This document shows, in pieces, positions 6,594 through 15,098 of a stretch of 64,000 bases of DNA. The notes beneath the pieces are model-generated. The model did no database searches. It had not been told where the DNA came from and saw only the letters and a program-made list of their open reading frames with translations. The stretch covers positions 1,329,501 to 1,393,500 of the forward strand of contig NZ_CP084758.1 of assembly GCF_020535565.1 (NCBI RefSeq). The letters run 5' to 3'. Position 1 is the first letter of the stretch; each line of letters begins with the position of its first letter. Origin of the DNA: Shinella sp. XGS7. Its GTDB lineage: Bacteria; Pseudomonadota; Gammaproteobacteria; Burkholderiales; Burkholderiaceae_C. The position numbers and the translations under genes are program-made.

Positions 6594-9358
6594 GTCTTGC
6601 TACTCATGATGTGGCTGGCCTTTTGTGGCGTCGCCGGTTTCTCGGGAGCGCCAAGCAGGCGCTGCAGCACCTGCCGATCTGGATGGAGGTAGGCGCTTGC
6701 CCCCAGCTTTTCGGCTGCACGCCGGGCTTCTTCAGTATCACCTAGCAGGAATTGCGCTTGACCGAGCAATGCAAGCGCACGCGGATCGTTCCCTGCGGGG
6801 CGCAGGCGCTCGGCGGCCGTGATCCAGTACTGACGGGCCTGCTCAGGTGCCTGAGCTGACAGTTGGCGTCCGAGCTGTATTTCAAGCGCAGCATTGATTC
6901 GCTGATGCTCATGGCTGAACACGGCCCCGCCCTGTGCCAGGTCTTGCATCTGACGCAGATGCCGGCGGGCGGCCTCGATATCAAGTCGGCCCGTCTGGGC
7001 CTGAAGCAGAAGAACTCGTCCGGCCAGTCCGCATTGCCAGTCCAGCTTGCTGGCGTCAGCTTGGCGGAGCAGGTCGACGTCGCGGCGCAGGCCTTGCATC
7101 AGGGTTCCCAGCTCGGCCGGCCGGCCCAGGTGCGCCAGGATTTCGCCCATGCCGAGTCGAACCGCACTGAGCTGATGAAGCCCGTCGAGGTTGTCGGGGT
7201 CCTGGGCCACCAGCGGCTCCAAGGCTGCCGCCGCCGCCTTTGCGCTTTCCAGCGCCTCGAGAGGGCGTCCGAGGTAGAGCTGTATCTGGCTGATCTGGTG
7301 CTGGCTGGTTGCAGCCTGACCTTGCAGATCGCGGCTGTCACCCGATGCGGGCATGGCGGCGATGACCGCCATGCGCTCCCGCTCCAGGCCCAGTGCGCTT
7401 GCGTAGTCGGCCCTGTCCAGACTGGCCCTGGCCATCCAACCCAGGGTGCTGGCCAGGTCCAGGTTCAGGTCGGGGTCCTGGGCCACCAGTTCCAGCCAGC
7501 GTTCGCGGGACTGCGCCAGATCGGACAAGGCTGCGTCGGCTTGCCCCATCTCCAGTTTGAGCACGCCGAGATTGTTGAGGGCGTAGGCTCGTTCGCTGCG
7601 CCATTCGTGGCGCTGAGGCTGGACCTTGCCCAACTCGTTGGCCAGCGCGAGGTAGCGCTGAAACTGGGTCAGGGCTTCCTGCTGCTGACCTCGGCGCCAG
7701 GCCACGAAGCCCACCCAGTAGGTGCTTTGGGCATGGTCGAACAGGCGCTGCCCGTCACCTGGTGCGCGCGCCATGAGCTCGCCGGTGCTGGCCGTGGCTT
7801 CGCGGAACATGCGATACGCCTCGTCGAGACGGCCGCGCTTCTCGGCGATCTCGCCCATCAGATGCAGGGCTCTTGCCCGCCGCCCCAGAGAGTCGGCGTC
7901 GCTGCGTGCCAGGTCTTGCGCGTTGTAATAGCCCAGAGCCTTGTCGCCCACGGCATCCAGCACATCGAGCCGCCCCACCGGCTCCAGCTTCTTGCGCAGA
8001 TCGCCCAGCATGAACTCGATCAGGCCCTCTGCCTGGGTGCGCTGGGTCTGGGCTTCGTGGGCTTTCCACAGGGCCAGGCCGATGCCGGTGGACAGGCCCA
8101 GGACGGCCACGCTGCCGGCGGCCACGCCCAGGTAGTGGCGGCGCAGGAACTTGGCCAGGCGGTAGCTGCGGCTGTCCGGCCGCGCCGCGATGGGCTCGTG
8201 CTGCAGCCAGCGGCGCAGGTCTTCGGCCAGGGCGGCGGCGTTCTCATAGCGCTCGCTGGGGCGCTTCTTCAGGGCCTTGGCGCAGATGGTGTCCAGGTCG
8301 CCGCGCAGCTCGCGGGCGCGGCGGGCGTCGCCCTGGATGCGCAGCTGATCGGACAGGCGCTTGGGCTCTTCCTCCACCACGGCGCGCAGGCGGTCCAGGG
8401 CCTGGGCCTCCACGCGGGTGGCGCCGGCCGTGGGGTGCTTGCCGCCGCTGAGCAGCAGGTAGAGCAGCACGCCCAGGGCGTAGACATCGGTGGCGGTGCT
8501 CACCTCGCCGCCCTGCACCTGCTCGGGCGCGGCGAACTGAGGCGTGAAGGCACGGCCGGCCTGGCGGGTGAGTTCGGTGGCCTCGGCCGGCTGGGTGCTG
8601 TCGCCCAGCAGCTTGGCAATGCCGAAGTCCAGCAGCTTCACCTGGCCCTGGCGGTCCACCAGGATGTTGCCGGGCTTGAGGTCGCGGTGCAGGATCAGGC
8701 GGTTGTGCGCATGGGCCACGGCGGCCAGCACATCCAGGAAGAGGGTGATGCGCTGCGCGGTGTCCAGCTGCCGGCTCTCGCAGAAGCGGTCGATGGGCAG
8801 GCCGTCTTCCACATACTCCAGCACCAGATAGGGCTGCAGCCCGTCCTGGGCCACGCCGGCATCGATCAGGCGCGCGATATGCGGGTGGGTGAGGCGGGCC
8901 AGGATCTGGCCCTCGCGGGCGAAGCGGGCAGCGTCACCCTGGCCCAGCAGGCCGGTGGTGAGGAACTTGATGGCCACCTGGCCCTCGAAGCGGCCGTCGG
9001 TGCGCCGGGCCAGCCAGACCGAGCCCATGCCGCCGTGGCCGATCTCGCGCTCCAGGCGGTAGGCGCCCACGGTCTGGCCGGGCAGGGCCACCACGGCGCT
9101 GAGCGTGGGGGGCAGGGCGGGCTGGGCCAGAAAACCCTGGGCTTCCAGCTCGGCGTCCTGGGCCAGCAGGCGCTCCAGCTCGGCAGCCAGCTCGGGTTCC
9201 AGATCGCGCAGGGCGGCCAGGCGCGCGGCGCGGGCCGTGGCCTCCATGTCCAGCAGCTCGTCCAGCAGGGGGCTCAGGCGCTGCCAGCGCGCCTTGGGGT
9301 CGGTGGGCAGGCCGCTGCTGCCGTGGGGACCGCTGCTGAGGGGATCGATGGCTTGCAT
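6590..9358 (-). CDS. Serine/threonine protein kinase with C-terminal TPR region
   Basis: A 922-residue Hanks-type kinase. The kinase domain spans about residues 95-375. It has the glycine loop IGHGGMGSVW, the lysine in VAIKFL, the catalytic loop HRDLKPGN (His at 224), LLDFGIAKLL, and an APEQVQGG P+1 region. A single membrane segment follows near residues 405-430 (YLGVAAGSVAVLGLSTGIGL). The remaining roughly 490 residues are Ala/Leu-rich helices of TPR type, probably periplasmic. The start lies 19 bases after the sigma factor stop. The protein probably acts with that sigma factor: kinase-controlled ECF sigma factors are known in other bacteria. The TPR half looks lower in G+C than the kinase half. 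Confidence 0.93.
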   Translation of the reverse strand: MQAIDPLSSGPHGSSGLPTDPKARWQRLSPLLDELLDMEATARAARLAALRDLEPELAAELERLLAQDAELEAQGFLAQPALPPTLSAVVALPGQTVGAYRLEREIGHGGMGSVWLARRTDGRFEGQVAIKFLTTGLLGQGDAARFAREGQILARLTHPHIARLIDAGVAQDGLQPYLVLEYVEDGLPIDRFCESRQLDTAQRITLFLDVLAAVAHAHNRLILHRDLKPGNILVDRQGQVKLLDFGIAKLLGDSTQPAEATELTRQAGRAFTPQFAAPEQVQGGEVSTATDVYALGVLLYLLLSGGKHPTAGATRVEAQALDRLRAVVEEEPKRLSDQLRIQGDARRARELRGDLDTICAKALKKRPSERYENAAALAEDLRRWLQHEPIAARPDSRSYRLAKFLRRHYLGVAAGSVAVLGLSTGIGLALWKAHEAQTQRTQAEGLIEFMLGDLRKKLEPVGRLDVLDAVGDKALGYYNAQDLARSDADSLGRRARALHLMGEIAEKRGRLDEAYRMFREATASTGELMARAPGDGQRLFDHAQSTYWVGFVAWRRGQQQEALTQFQRYLALANELGKVQPQRHEWRSERAYALNNLGVLKLEMGQADAALSDLAQSRERWLELVAQDPDLNLDLASTLGWMARASLDRADYASALGLERERMAVIAAMPASGDSRDLQGQAATSQHQISQIQLYLGRPLEALESAKAAAAALEPLVAQDPDNLDGLHQLSAVRLGMGEILAHLGRPAELGTLMQGLRRDVDLLRQADASKLDWQCGLAGRVLLLQAQTGRLDIEAARRHLRQMQDLAQGGAVFSHEHQRINAALEIQLGRQLSAQAPEQARQYWITAAERLRPAGNDPRALALLGQAQFLLGDTEEARRAAEKLGASAYLHPDRQVLQRLLGAPEKPATPQKASHIMSSKT

Positions 9359-9377
9359 GGGCGCGTGTCGGGTCGGC

Positions 9378-9944
9378 TCAGCCGCGCAGGGCTGTGGCCA
9401 GGAAGAGCCGGGCCTTCTGCCAGTCGCGCTGCACGGTGCGCTCGGTCACGCCCAGGGCCTGGGCGATCTCGGCCTCCAGCAGGCCGCCGAAGTAGCGCAT
9501 CTCCACCACGCGGGCCAGGCGCTCGTCCAGGGCGGCCAGCTCCTCCAGGGCTTCATGCACGCGCAAGACCTGGTCCTCGCCCTGGGCGGGCAGATCGGCC
9601 ACGGCGGTGCTGAGCGTCACCTGCTGGTAGTCGCCGCCGCGGCGCTGGGCCTGGCGGGCACGGATCTGGTCGATCACGATGCTGTGCATCACCTTGGCCG
9701 CATAGGCCAGAAAGCGGCCGCGGTCGGCAAAGTCCAGCTCGCCGGCCTGGTGCAGGCGCAGCCAGGACTCGTGCACCAGGGCCGTGGGATTCAGCGCCGT
9801 GGGCTCGCCCGCCTGGTGCAGGCGCTGGCGGGCCAGGCGGCGCAGCTCGGCATACAGCCGCTCCAGCACCCGCTCGCCGGCCTGGGCATCGCCCTGGCTG
9901 GCGGCCTTCAGCAGCAGGGTGATGGGGGGCGCGACCTCGCTCAT
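9378..9944 (-). CDS. ECF-type RNA polymerase sigma factor (TIGR02999-like)
   Basis: A 188-residue sigma factor with region 2 (LYAELRRLARQRLHQAG and LVHESWLRLHQ, then FLAYAAKVMHSIVIDQIRARQAQRRGG) and region 4 (LEELAALDERLARVVEMRYFGG with the helix-turn-helix AEIAQALGVTERTVQRDW). The ALNPTALVHESWLRL signature is typical of the TIGR02999 ECF group, which is often linked to Ser/Thr kinases rather than to classical anti-sigma factors. None is encoded here; instead the kinase gene follows directly. A candidate promoter of ECF type lies about 80 bases upstream, suggesting autoregulation. Confidence 0.92.
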   Translation of the reverse strand: MSEVAPPITLLLKAASQGDAQAGERVLERLYAELRRLARQRLHQAGEPTALNPTALVHESWLRLHQAGELDFADRGRFLAYAAKVMHSIVIDQIRARQAQRRGGDYQQVTLSTAVADLPAQGEDQVLRVHEALEELAALDERLARVVEMRYFGGLLEAEIAQALGVTERTVQRDWQKARLFLATALRG

Positions 9945-10023
9945 GGTGGCGGCACTCTAGCAGCGCCATGGCGAAAAAACTGCGTCGCGCATGTCGGGTT
10001 GGCGCGCGGCTTTGCGTTTTAAG

Positions 10024-10047
10024 GACTGAGGGCATGAAAAAGGTTCC
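10024..10047 (-). promoter_or_regulatory. Candidate ECF-type promoter of the sigma factor gene
   Basis: On the minus strand GGAACC (10047-10042) is followed after 15 bases by GTC (10026-10024). This resembles the GGAAC / GTC pattern of many ECF sigma promoters. It would give a leader of about 70 bases before the sigma factor start at 9944. The site forms one arm of the large inverted repeat. Confidence 0.45.
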
Positions 10048-10087
10048 GGCCGCGGTCAGGGAGGCAGTGGCCGGGACCTTCATGCCC
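10030..10087. repeat. Long imperfect inverted repeat between divergent genes
   Basis: The left arm GGGCATGAAAAAGGTTCCGGCC (10030-10051) pairs with the right arm GGCCGGGACCTTCATGCCC (10069-10087). The only differences are a three-A bulge and one T/G difference. The spacer is 17 bases. The arms carry divergently oriented copies of the same promoter-like sequence. It could be a pair of divergent promoters or a folded leader RNA; no T-tract suggests a terminator. Confidence 0.8.
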
Positions 10088-10156
10088 TCCTCCGGTGCCA
10101 GCGGCCAGGCCGGCCCCGGGGTTGCCAGAACACAAAGACCCTTGGAGGACCCCCTC

Positions 10157-10792
10157 ATGGACACGCGCCTGCCCCCCTGCTCCCTGCCGCGCCCGCCGCA
10201 CGGAGCGACCGAGGCCGCTCTCGCCGATGCCGGCTCCACCCCCGAGCTTACCGTGCGCACGCCGCGCCGCCCCGATGTGCCGCGCCTGGCGGATGCGGGC
10301 CAGTTCGCCGCCCTGCTGGACCGCCAGCTGGGCGAGTGCCGCCGCTACGGCGCCCGTGCCGCCGTGCTGCTGCTCGAGGTGGAGCCCCAGGGCGACGGCG
10401 CCCAGCCCGCGCTGGCCGGCGAGGCCCGGGAGGCCCTGCTGCAGGCCCTGGGCGCCCGCCTGCAGGCCCGGGTGCGCGGCACGGATGTGGTCAGCCGCAT
10501 CGGCGAGCAATGCTTCGGCCTGGTGCTGATGAGCGCCGGCCGGCCCGAGGCCGAGGTGGTGCGTGCGCGCCTGCACAAGGCCTTGTGCGGCCCCTATGGC
10601 GTGGAGACCCAGCGCCTCTACGCCGTGCTGCGCATGGGCACGGCGGTCTACCGCGAGTCGGGCATGAGCGGGCGCGAGCTGGTGCAGGCGGCCGAGGCCA
10701 CCCTGCATGGCGCCAGCACGGCCCCCCAGGCGCATCCCCACCCCCCGCTGCCGGCGGGTGCGGCGCCCCAGCTGAGCCTGGTGCGGGGCTGA
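10157..10792 (+). CDS. Degenerate GGDEF-domain protein
   Basis: A 211-residue soluble protein. About 60 disordered Pro/Ala-rich residues precede a GGDEF-fold domain (from FAALLDRQLGECRRYGARAAVLLLEVE to the end). At the place of the RxGGDEF signature the sequence reads RIGEQCFGLVL, so the A-site is lost and diguanylate cyclase activity is unlikely; it may bind nucleotide or act by protein contact. I chose ATG 10157 because GGAGGA lies just upstream and the frame before it crosses the inverted repeat. It is divergent from the sigma factor gene and could share the palindromic promoter region. Confidence 0.75.
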   Translation: MDTRLPPCSLPRPPHGATEAALADAGSTPELTVRTPRRPDVPRLADAGQFAALLDRQLGECRRYGARAAVLLLEVEPQGDGAQPALAGEAREALLQALGARLQARVRGTDVVSRIGEQCFGLVLMSAGRPEAEVVRARLHKALCGPYGVETQRLYAVLRMGTAVYRESGMSGRELVQAAEATLHGASTAPQAHPHPPLPAGAAPQLSLVRG

Positions 10793-10837
10793 GCCGGACC
10801 GCAATCCGGTACAAGACGCCCGCGCCGGCGCCGGGGC

Positions 10838-11812
10838 ATGATGGCCCCGATGTTTGCTGGAACCCTGTTTGCCCTCGCGGCCGGCCTGATGTGGGGCCTG
10901 GTCTTTGTCGCGCCCCTGATGCTGCCGGACTATCCGGCGGCCCTGCTCACCGTGGGGCGCTATCTGGCCTTTGGCCTGATTGCCCTGCCCCTGGCCCTGG
11001 TGGACCGTCGCGCGCTGCGCGAGCTGGCACCCGGCGACTGGCGCGAGGCGCTCAAGCTCAGCGCCATCGGCAACTTTCTCTACTACCTCTGCCTCTCCGC
11101 CGCCATCCAGCGCGCGGGCGGCCCCCTGCCTACGGTCATCATCGGCACCCTGCCGGTGGTGATCGCCATCTGCTCGAATCTGCGTGACCATGAGCGCGAC
11201 GGCCACCTGCCCTGGCTGCGCCTGGCGCCCTCGCTGGCGCTGATCGCCAGCGGCATTGCCTGCGTCAACCAGGTTGAGCTGGCGGCCCTGGCCCGCGAGG
11301 CCGGGCCGGGCGAGCTGCGCCGCTATGCCGAGGGCGCCCTGCTGGCCGTGGCGGCCGTGGCCTGCTGGACCTGGTATCCCATCCGCAATGCCGACTGGCT
11401 GCGCGCCCACGGCGACCGCAGCCCGCGGGCCTGGGCCACCGCCCAAGGCCTGATGACCCTGCCCCTGGCCCTGCTGGGCCTGGCCGCCCTGCCGGCGCTG
11501 CAGGCCCTGGGCCTGCTGGATGCGGGCCTGGACCTGCCGCTGGGGCCGCGGCCCTGGGCTTATATGGGCCTGATGCTGGCCGTGGGCCTGTGCGCCTCCT
11601 GGCTGGGCACCCTGTGCTGGAACGAGGCCAGCCAGCGCCTGCCCACCAGCCTGGTGGGCCAGCTGATCGTGTTCGAGACCCTCTCGGCCCTGGCCTATGC
11701 CTTTGTGCTGCGCGGCCGGGCCCCGGCGCCCCTGACCCTGCTGGGCATCGCCCTGCTGGTGGGTGGGGTGGTGTGGGCGCTGCGCGTGAAGCCCGTCACA
11801 AAAAAGGCCTGA
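10838..11812 (+). CDS. DMT superfamily (EamA-type) transporter
   Basis: A 324-residue membrane protein with about ten predicted hydrophobic segments in two repeats. It starts FAGTLFALAAGLMWGLVFVAPL and ends in a last helix APAPLTLLGIALLVGGVVWAL plus a short Lys-rich tail, as usual for EamA/DMT permeases. These export or import small metabolites at the inner membrane; the substrate cannot be predicted. Two starts are possible, ATG 10838 and ATG 10850, three codons apart. It stands alone between the GGDEF-like gene and the peptidase gene. Confidence 0.88.
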   Translation: MMAPMFAGTLFALAAGLMWGLVFVAPLMLPDYPAALLTVGRYLAFGLIALPLALVDRRALRELAPGDWREALKLSAIGNFLYYLCLSAAIQRAGGPLPTVIIGTLPVVIAICSNLRDHERDGHLPWLRLAPSLALIASGIACVNQVELAALAREAGPGELRRYAEGALLAVAAVACWTWYPIRNADWLRAHGDRSPRAWATAQGLMTLPLALLGLAALPALQALGLLDAGLDLPLGPRPWAYMGLMLAVGLCASWLGTLCWNEASQRLPTSLVGQLIVFETLSALAYAFVLRGRAPAPLTLLGIALLVGGVVWALRVKPVTKKA

Positions 11813-11932
11813 GCCGCCGCGCCTCCCCCCTCTGGTGGGGTGCGGCAGAGGCGCCACAGCGGGGGCGCCGGGCCGCGTCACAATCTCGCCGCAAGAACAA
11901 TGATCGGCGACGAGATGAGGGAGGGCGCGCGC

Positions 11933-13537
11933 ATGCACGCACGCACAAAGCTTTCGGGGCGCGCCGCGCCCCGCCTGGGCCTGCTGGCCACCGCAATGCT
12001 GGTTCTGGCCCTGCAGGGCTGCGGCGGCGGCGGCGGCTCGCCCGGCACGCCGGTGCTGGGCAGTGGTGGCAGCAGCAGCAGCGGGGGCGGCAGCAGCGGC
12101 GGCACGGCGGGCGGGCTGGAAAGCCCGGTGCCCAGCGCCAGCGTGGCCCAGCAATGCGCGCCCGGCAATGAGCTGGCCCCGGCCAGCCGCCGCACCGGCA
12201 CCCTGGAGAGCGAGAAGCGCTGGATACGCGCCTACTACGACGAGGACTATCTCTGGCGCGAGCAGGTGCCGGCCCGCGACCCGCGTCTGCTGGCCTACAA
12301 CGGCCCGGCCCAGCAGGCCCTGGCCAACTACTTCTACGATCTGCGCACGCCCGAGCGCACCGCCAGCGGCGCGGCGCGCGACCGCTTCAGCTTCATGATC
12401 CCCGAGACCGAGTGGACCCAGCTGATGCAGGGCGGGGTGAGTCTGGGCTATGGCCTGGAATGGACCCAGGCCTCGCGCACCGCACCGCGCGGCCTGCGCG
12501 TGGCCTATGTGGAGGCGGGCGGCGCCGCGGCCCAGGCGGGCCTGAAGCGCGGCGACCGCGTGCTGGCCGTGAACGGCATCTCCACCGACACCAATGACGA
12601 GGCCCAGTGGCGCCAGGTGCAGGCGGCGCTGTATCCGGAGGCGGCCGGCACCGCGCCCGAGTTCCGCATCCAGCCGCGCGAGGGCGGGGCCGAGCAGACC
12701 CTGCGCCTGAGCGCGGCCCCCCAGCGTCTCACGCCCGTGCCCCAGGCCAAGGTGCTGAGCGCCGCCGACGGCGCGCGCGTGGGCTATCTGGTCTTCCACG
12801 ACCACAATCTGCCGGCCGAGACCCAGCTGGCCGCGGCCCTGCGCGACTTCGCCGCCCAGGGCGTGTCGGACCTGGTGCTGGACATGCGCTACAACGGCGG
12901 CGGCTATCTCTTCATCGCCGCCCAGCTGGCCTATATGGTGGCCGGCCCCGGGCCCACGGCGGGCCGGGTCTTCGAGAGCCTGCGCCACAACAGCCGGCGC
13001 CAGTCCGAGAACGAGGACAGCCCCTTCCGCAACCAGAGCTGCCAGCCCGATGCCAGCTTCCGCTGCACCCAGCAGCAGACCCTGCCGGCGCTGAACCTGC
13101 GCCGGCTCTATGTGCTCACACAGCCGGGCACCTGCTCGGCCAGCGAGTCCCTGATCAACGGCCTGCGCGGCGTGGATGTGGAGGTGGTGCTGGTGGGCGG
13201 CCGCACCTGCGGCAAGCCCTATGGCTTCAGCGGGCGCGAGAACTGCGGCAACCGCTACCTGGCCATCGAGTTCGAGGGCGTCAATGCCAAGGGCTTTGGC
13301 GACTATGCCGACGGCTTCGCCCCCAGCTGCGAGCAGCCCGATGACCTGAGCCGCGATCTGGGCGACCCGCAGGAAGGTCTGCTGGCCGCGGCCCTGGCGC
13401 ACCGCCAGAGCGGCCAGTGCCCGGCGGCGCGCAGCGCCAAGGCCCTGGCGGCCGCGCCCGGCGCCGAGGCCGCCGCCCTGGCGGCCGGCCTGCGCAAGCC
13501 CTGGCCCCGCGAGAACCGGCTGCTGGGCCGGCCCTGA
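11933..13537 (+). CDS. S41 family C-terminal processing-type peptidase, lipoprotein
   Basis: A 534-residue envelope protease. The signal peptide ends in a lipobox LALQGC, followed by a Gly/Ser linker of about 35 residues. A PDZ domain follows (YGLEWTQAS... VEAGGAAAQAGLKRGDRVLAVNG), then the S41 catalytic core with VLDMRYNGGG, the probable nucleophile Ser in PGTCSASESLING and the general-base Lys in GRTCGKPYG. Several Cys pairs suggest disulfides. I chose ATG 11933 because GGAGGG sits seven bases upstream; the frame is open earlier with ATGs at 11900 and 11915. S41 proteases trim or degrade periplasmic proteins. No partner gene is next to it. Confidence 0.9.
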   Translation: MHARTKLSGRAAPRLGLLATAMLVLALQGCGGGGGSPGTPVLGSGGSSSSGGGSSGGTAGGLESPVPSASVAQQCAPGNELAPASRRTGTLESEKRWIRAYYDEDYLWREQVPARDPRLLAYNGPAQQALANYFYDLRTPERTASGAARDRFSFMIPETEWTQLMQGGVSLGYGLEWTQASRTAPRGLRVAYVEAGGAAAQAGLKRGDRVLAVNGISTDTNDEAQWRQVQAALYPEAAGTAPEFRIQPREGGAEQTLRLSAAPQRLTPVPQAKVLSAADGARVGYLVFHDHNLPAETQLAAALRDFAAQGVSDLVLDMRYNGGGYLFIAAQLAYMVAGPGPTAGRVFESLRHNSRRQSENEDSPFRNQSCQPDASFRCTQQQTLPALNLRRLYVLTQPGTCSASESLINGLRGVDVEVVLVGGRTCGKPYGFSGRENCGNRYLAIEFEGVNAKGFGDYADGFAPSCEQPDDLSRDLGDPQEGLLAAALAHRQSGQCPAARSAKALAAAPGAEAAALAAGLRKPWPRENRLLGRP

Positions 13538-13552
13538 GCCGGGCCAGGCGTT

Positions 13553-14992
13553 TCAGGCCGCCAGTGGAGTCCGGCTGAGCAGCTGGTCGGCCAGCTCGCC
13601 GATGCGGCGCAGGGCGCGCGGGTGCTCTGCGCTCCAGCGCCCGCCCACGCCCAGGCGTATGCAGTGGCGAAAGCGCGGGCTGGCACTGAACATCAGGCCC
13701 GGGGCGATGCAGATGTTCTCGGCCAGGCAGGCCTCGAACAGGGCCACCGAGTCCAGCGGCGGGGGCAGCTCCACCCAGAGGATGTAGCCGCCGGCCGGAT
13801 CGGTCACCTTGGTGCCGCGGGGGAAGCTGGCGGCGATCAGGCCCCGCGCCTCGTCCACCCGCGCCGCGATGGTGGCGCGCATCTGGCGCAGGGCCACGCC
13901 CGCACCGGTGTGGTTGAGCAGATCGGCCAGGGCCAGCTCCAGCACGCTGGTCTGGGCGCCCGACTGCACGGCCTTGGTCTGGCGCAGCGCCAGGCCCCAG
14001 CGCCCGCCCTCCACCCAGCCCAGGCGCAGGCCCGGGGCCAGGGTCTTGGAGAAGGAGCCGCAGAGCATCACATGGCCGGTCTCGTCATGCGACTTGACGG
14101 CGCGGCGCCGGTCCTCCTGCTCGGCCAGGTCGTTGTAGAGCACGTCCTCGATCAGGGCCACATCATGCTCGGCCACCAGGCGGGCCAGGCGGCGGCGTTC
14201 GGCCGGCGGCATGCAGGCGCCCAGGGGGTTGGAGAGCGTGGGCACGGCCAGCACGGCCTTGATGCCGGGCTGGGTCTGCAGGGCCAGCTGCAGGGCGTCG
14301 ATGGACAGGCCGTGGCGCGGGTGGGTGGGGATCTCCAGCGCGCGCAGATGCAGGCTCTGCAGGATTTCCAGAAAGCCGTAGTAGGTGGGTGACTCCAGCG
14401 CCACCACATCGCCGGGCCGGGTCACGCTCTTGAGGCACAGGCTGATGGATTCCATGCAGCTGTTGGTGATCAGCACCTGGTCGGCATGCAGGGTGCAGCC
14501 CAGACCCAGGGCGTGGCGGGCGATGGCGCGGCGCGCCTCCTCCATGCCGGGGCCGGCGGGGTAGGTGCACAGCAGCTCGGCATGGCGCTGCACGGCGCGG
14601 CCCAGGGCGCGGCGCACGCGGTCCTGGTCGAAGAGCTCGGGGCCGGGGCAGGCGGCGCCGAAGGAGATGATGCCCGGCGTGGTGGACAGGCGCAGCACCT
14701 GCTGGCCCAGCTGGTCCAGCGCCACGCGGCGCGAAGCCGTCTCGGGGCGCGAGGTATCGGGCTCGGGCAGGCGCGGCGGGCGCGCGGCGACGAAGTAGCC
14801 GGAGCGGGGCCGGGCCTCGATCAGGCGGGCATCCTCCAGCCAGCGCAGGGCCTGGACCGCGGTGCTCTGCGACACCCCTTCGCGGCCGGCCAGCACCCGC
14901 ACCGAGGGCATGCGCTCACCGCGCTGCAGGGTGCCGGCCCGTATCGAGCGCGCCAGGCGCTCGGCAATTTGCAGATAGAGCGGATCGTCCAT
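13553..14992 (-). CDS. MocR/PdxR-type GntR regulator with aminotransferase domain
   Basis: A 479-residue fusion. An N-terminal GntR winged helix (residues 1-75: YLQIAERLARSIRAG, GERMPSVRVLAGREGVSQSTAVQAL) is joined to a fold-type I aminotransferase domain. The latter has the PLP lysine in CGSFSKTLAPGLRLGWVEGG and SPTYYGFLEIL. MocR proteins use PLP or amino-acid adducts as effectors and usually control vitamin B6 or amine genes. The start ATG 14992 opens the DNA-binding domain; the frame is open further upstream but without domain sequence. Neighbours (a convergent peptidase gene and pssA on the same strand) do not reveal the target. Confidence 0.92.
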   Translation of the reverse strand: MDDPLYLQIAERLARSIRAGTLQRGERMPSVRVLAGREGVSQSTAVQALRWLEDARLIEARPRSGYFVAARPPRLPEPDTSRPETASRRVALDQLGQQVLRLSTTPGIISFGAACPGPELFDQDRVRRALGRAVQRHAELLCTYPAGPGMEEARRAIARHALGLGCTLHADQVLITNSCMESISLCLKSVTRPGDVVALESPTYYGFLEILQSLHLRALEIPTHPRHGLSIDALQLALQTQPGIKAVLAVPTLSNPLGACMPPAERRRLARLVAEHDVALIEDVLYNDLAEQEDRRRAVKSHDETGHVMLCGSFSKTLAPGLRLGWVEGGRWGLALRQTKAVQSGAQTSVLELALADLLNHTGAGVALRQMRATIAARVDEARGLIAASFPRGTKVTDPAGGYILWVELPPPLDSVALFEACLAENICIAPGLMFSASPRFRHCIRLGVGGRWSAEHPRALRRIGELADQLLSRTPLAA

Positions 14993-15098
14993 GGTCCGTC
15001 CATTCTGTGCTGGCCGGCCTGCGCGCGGCCAGTACAGAGGCGGGCCGGGACGGCCGATACAGGCGCTCAATCGCACCGGCACGTGCCGGGTGCGCAGC

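Noticed and set aside
6863..9613. Plus-strand open frame of 916 codons opposite the kinase gene
   Set aside because: Antisense shadow; the kinase motifs on the minus strand are unambiguous.
10019..13402. Minus-strand open frame of 1127 codons
   Set aside because: Shadow of the transporter and S41 peptidase genes; composition of Ala, Gly, Gln and His with no domain.
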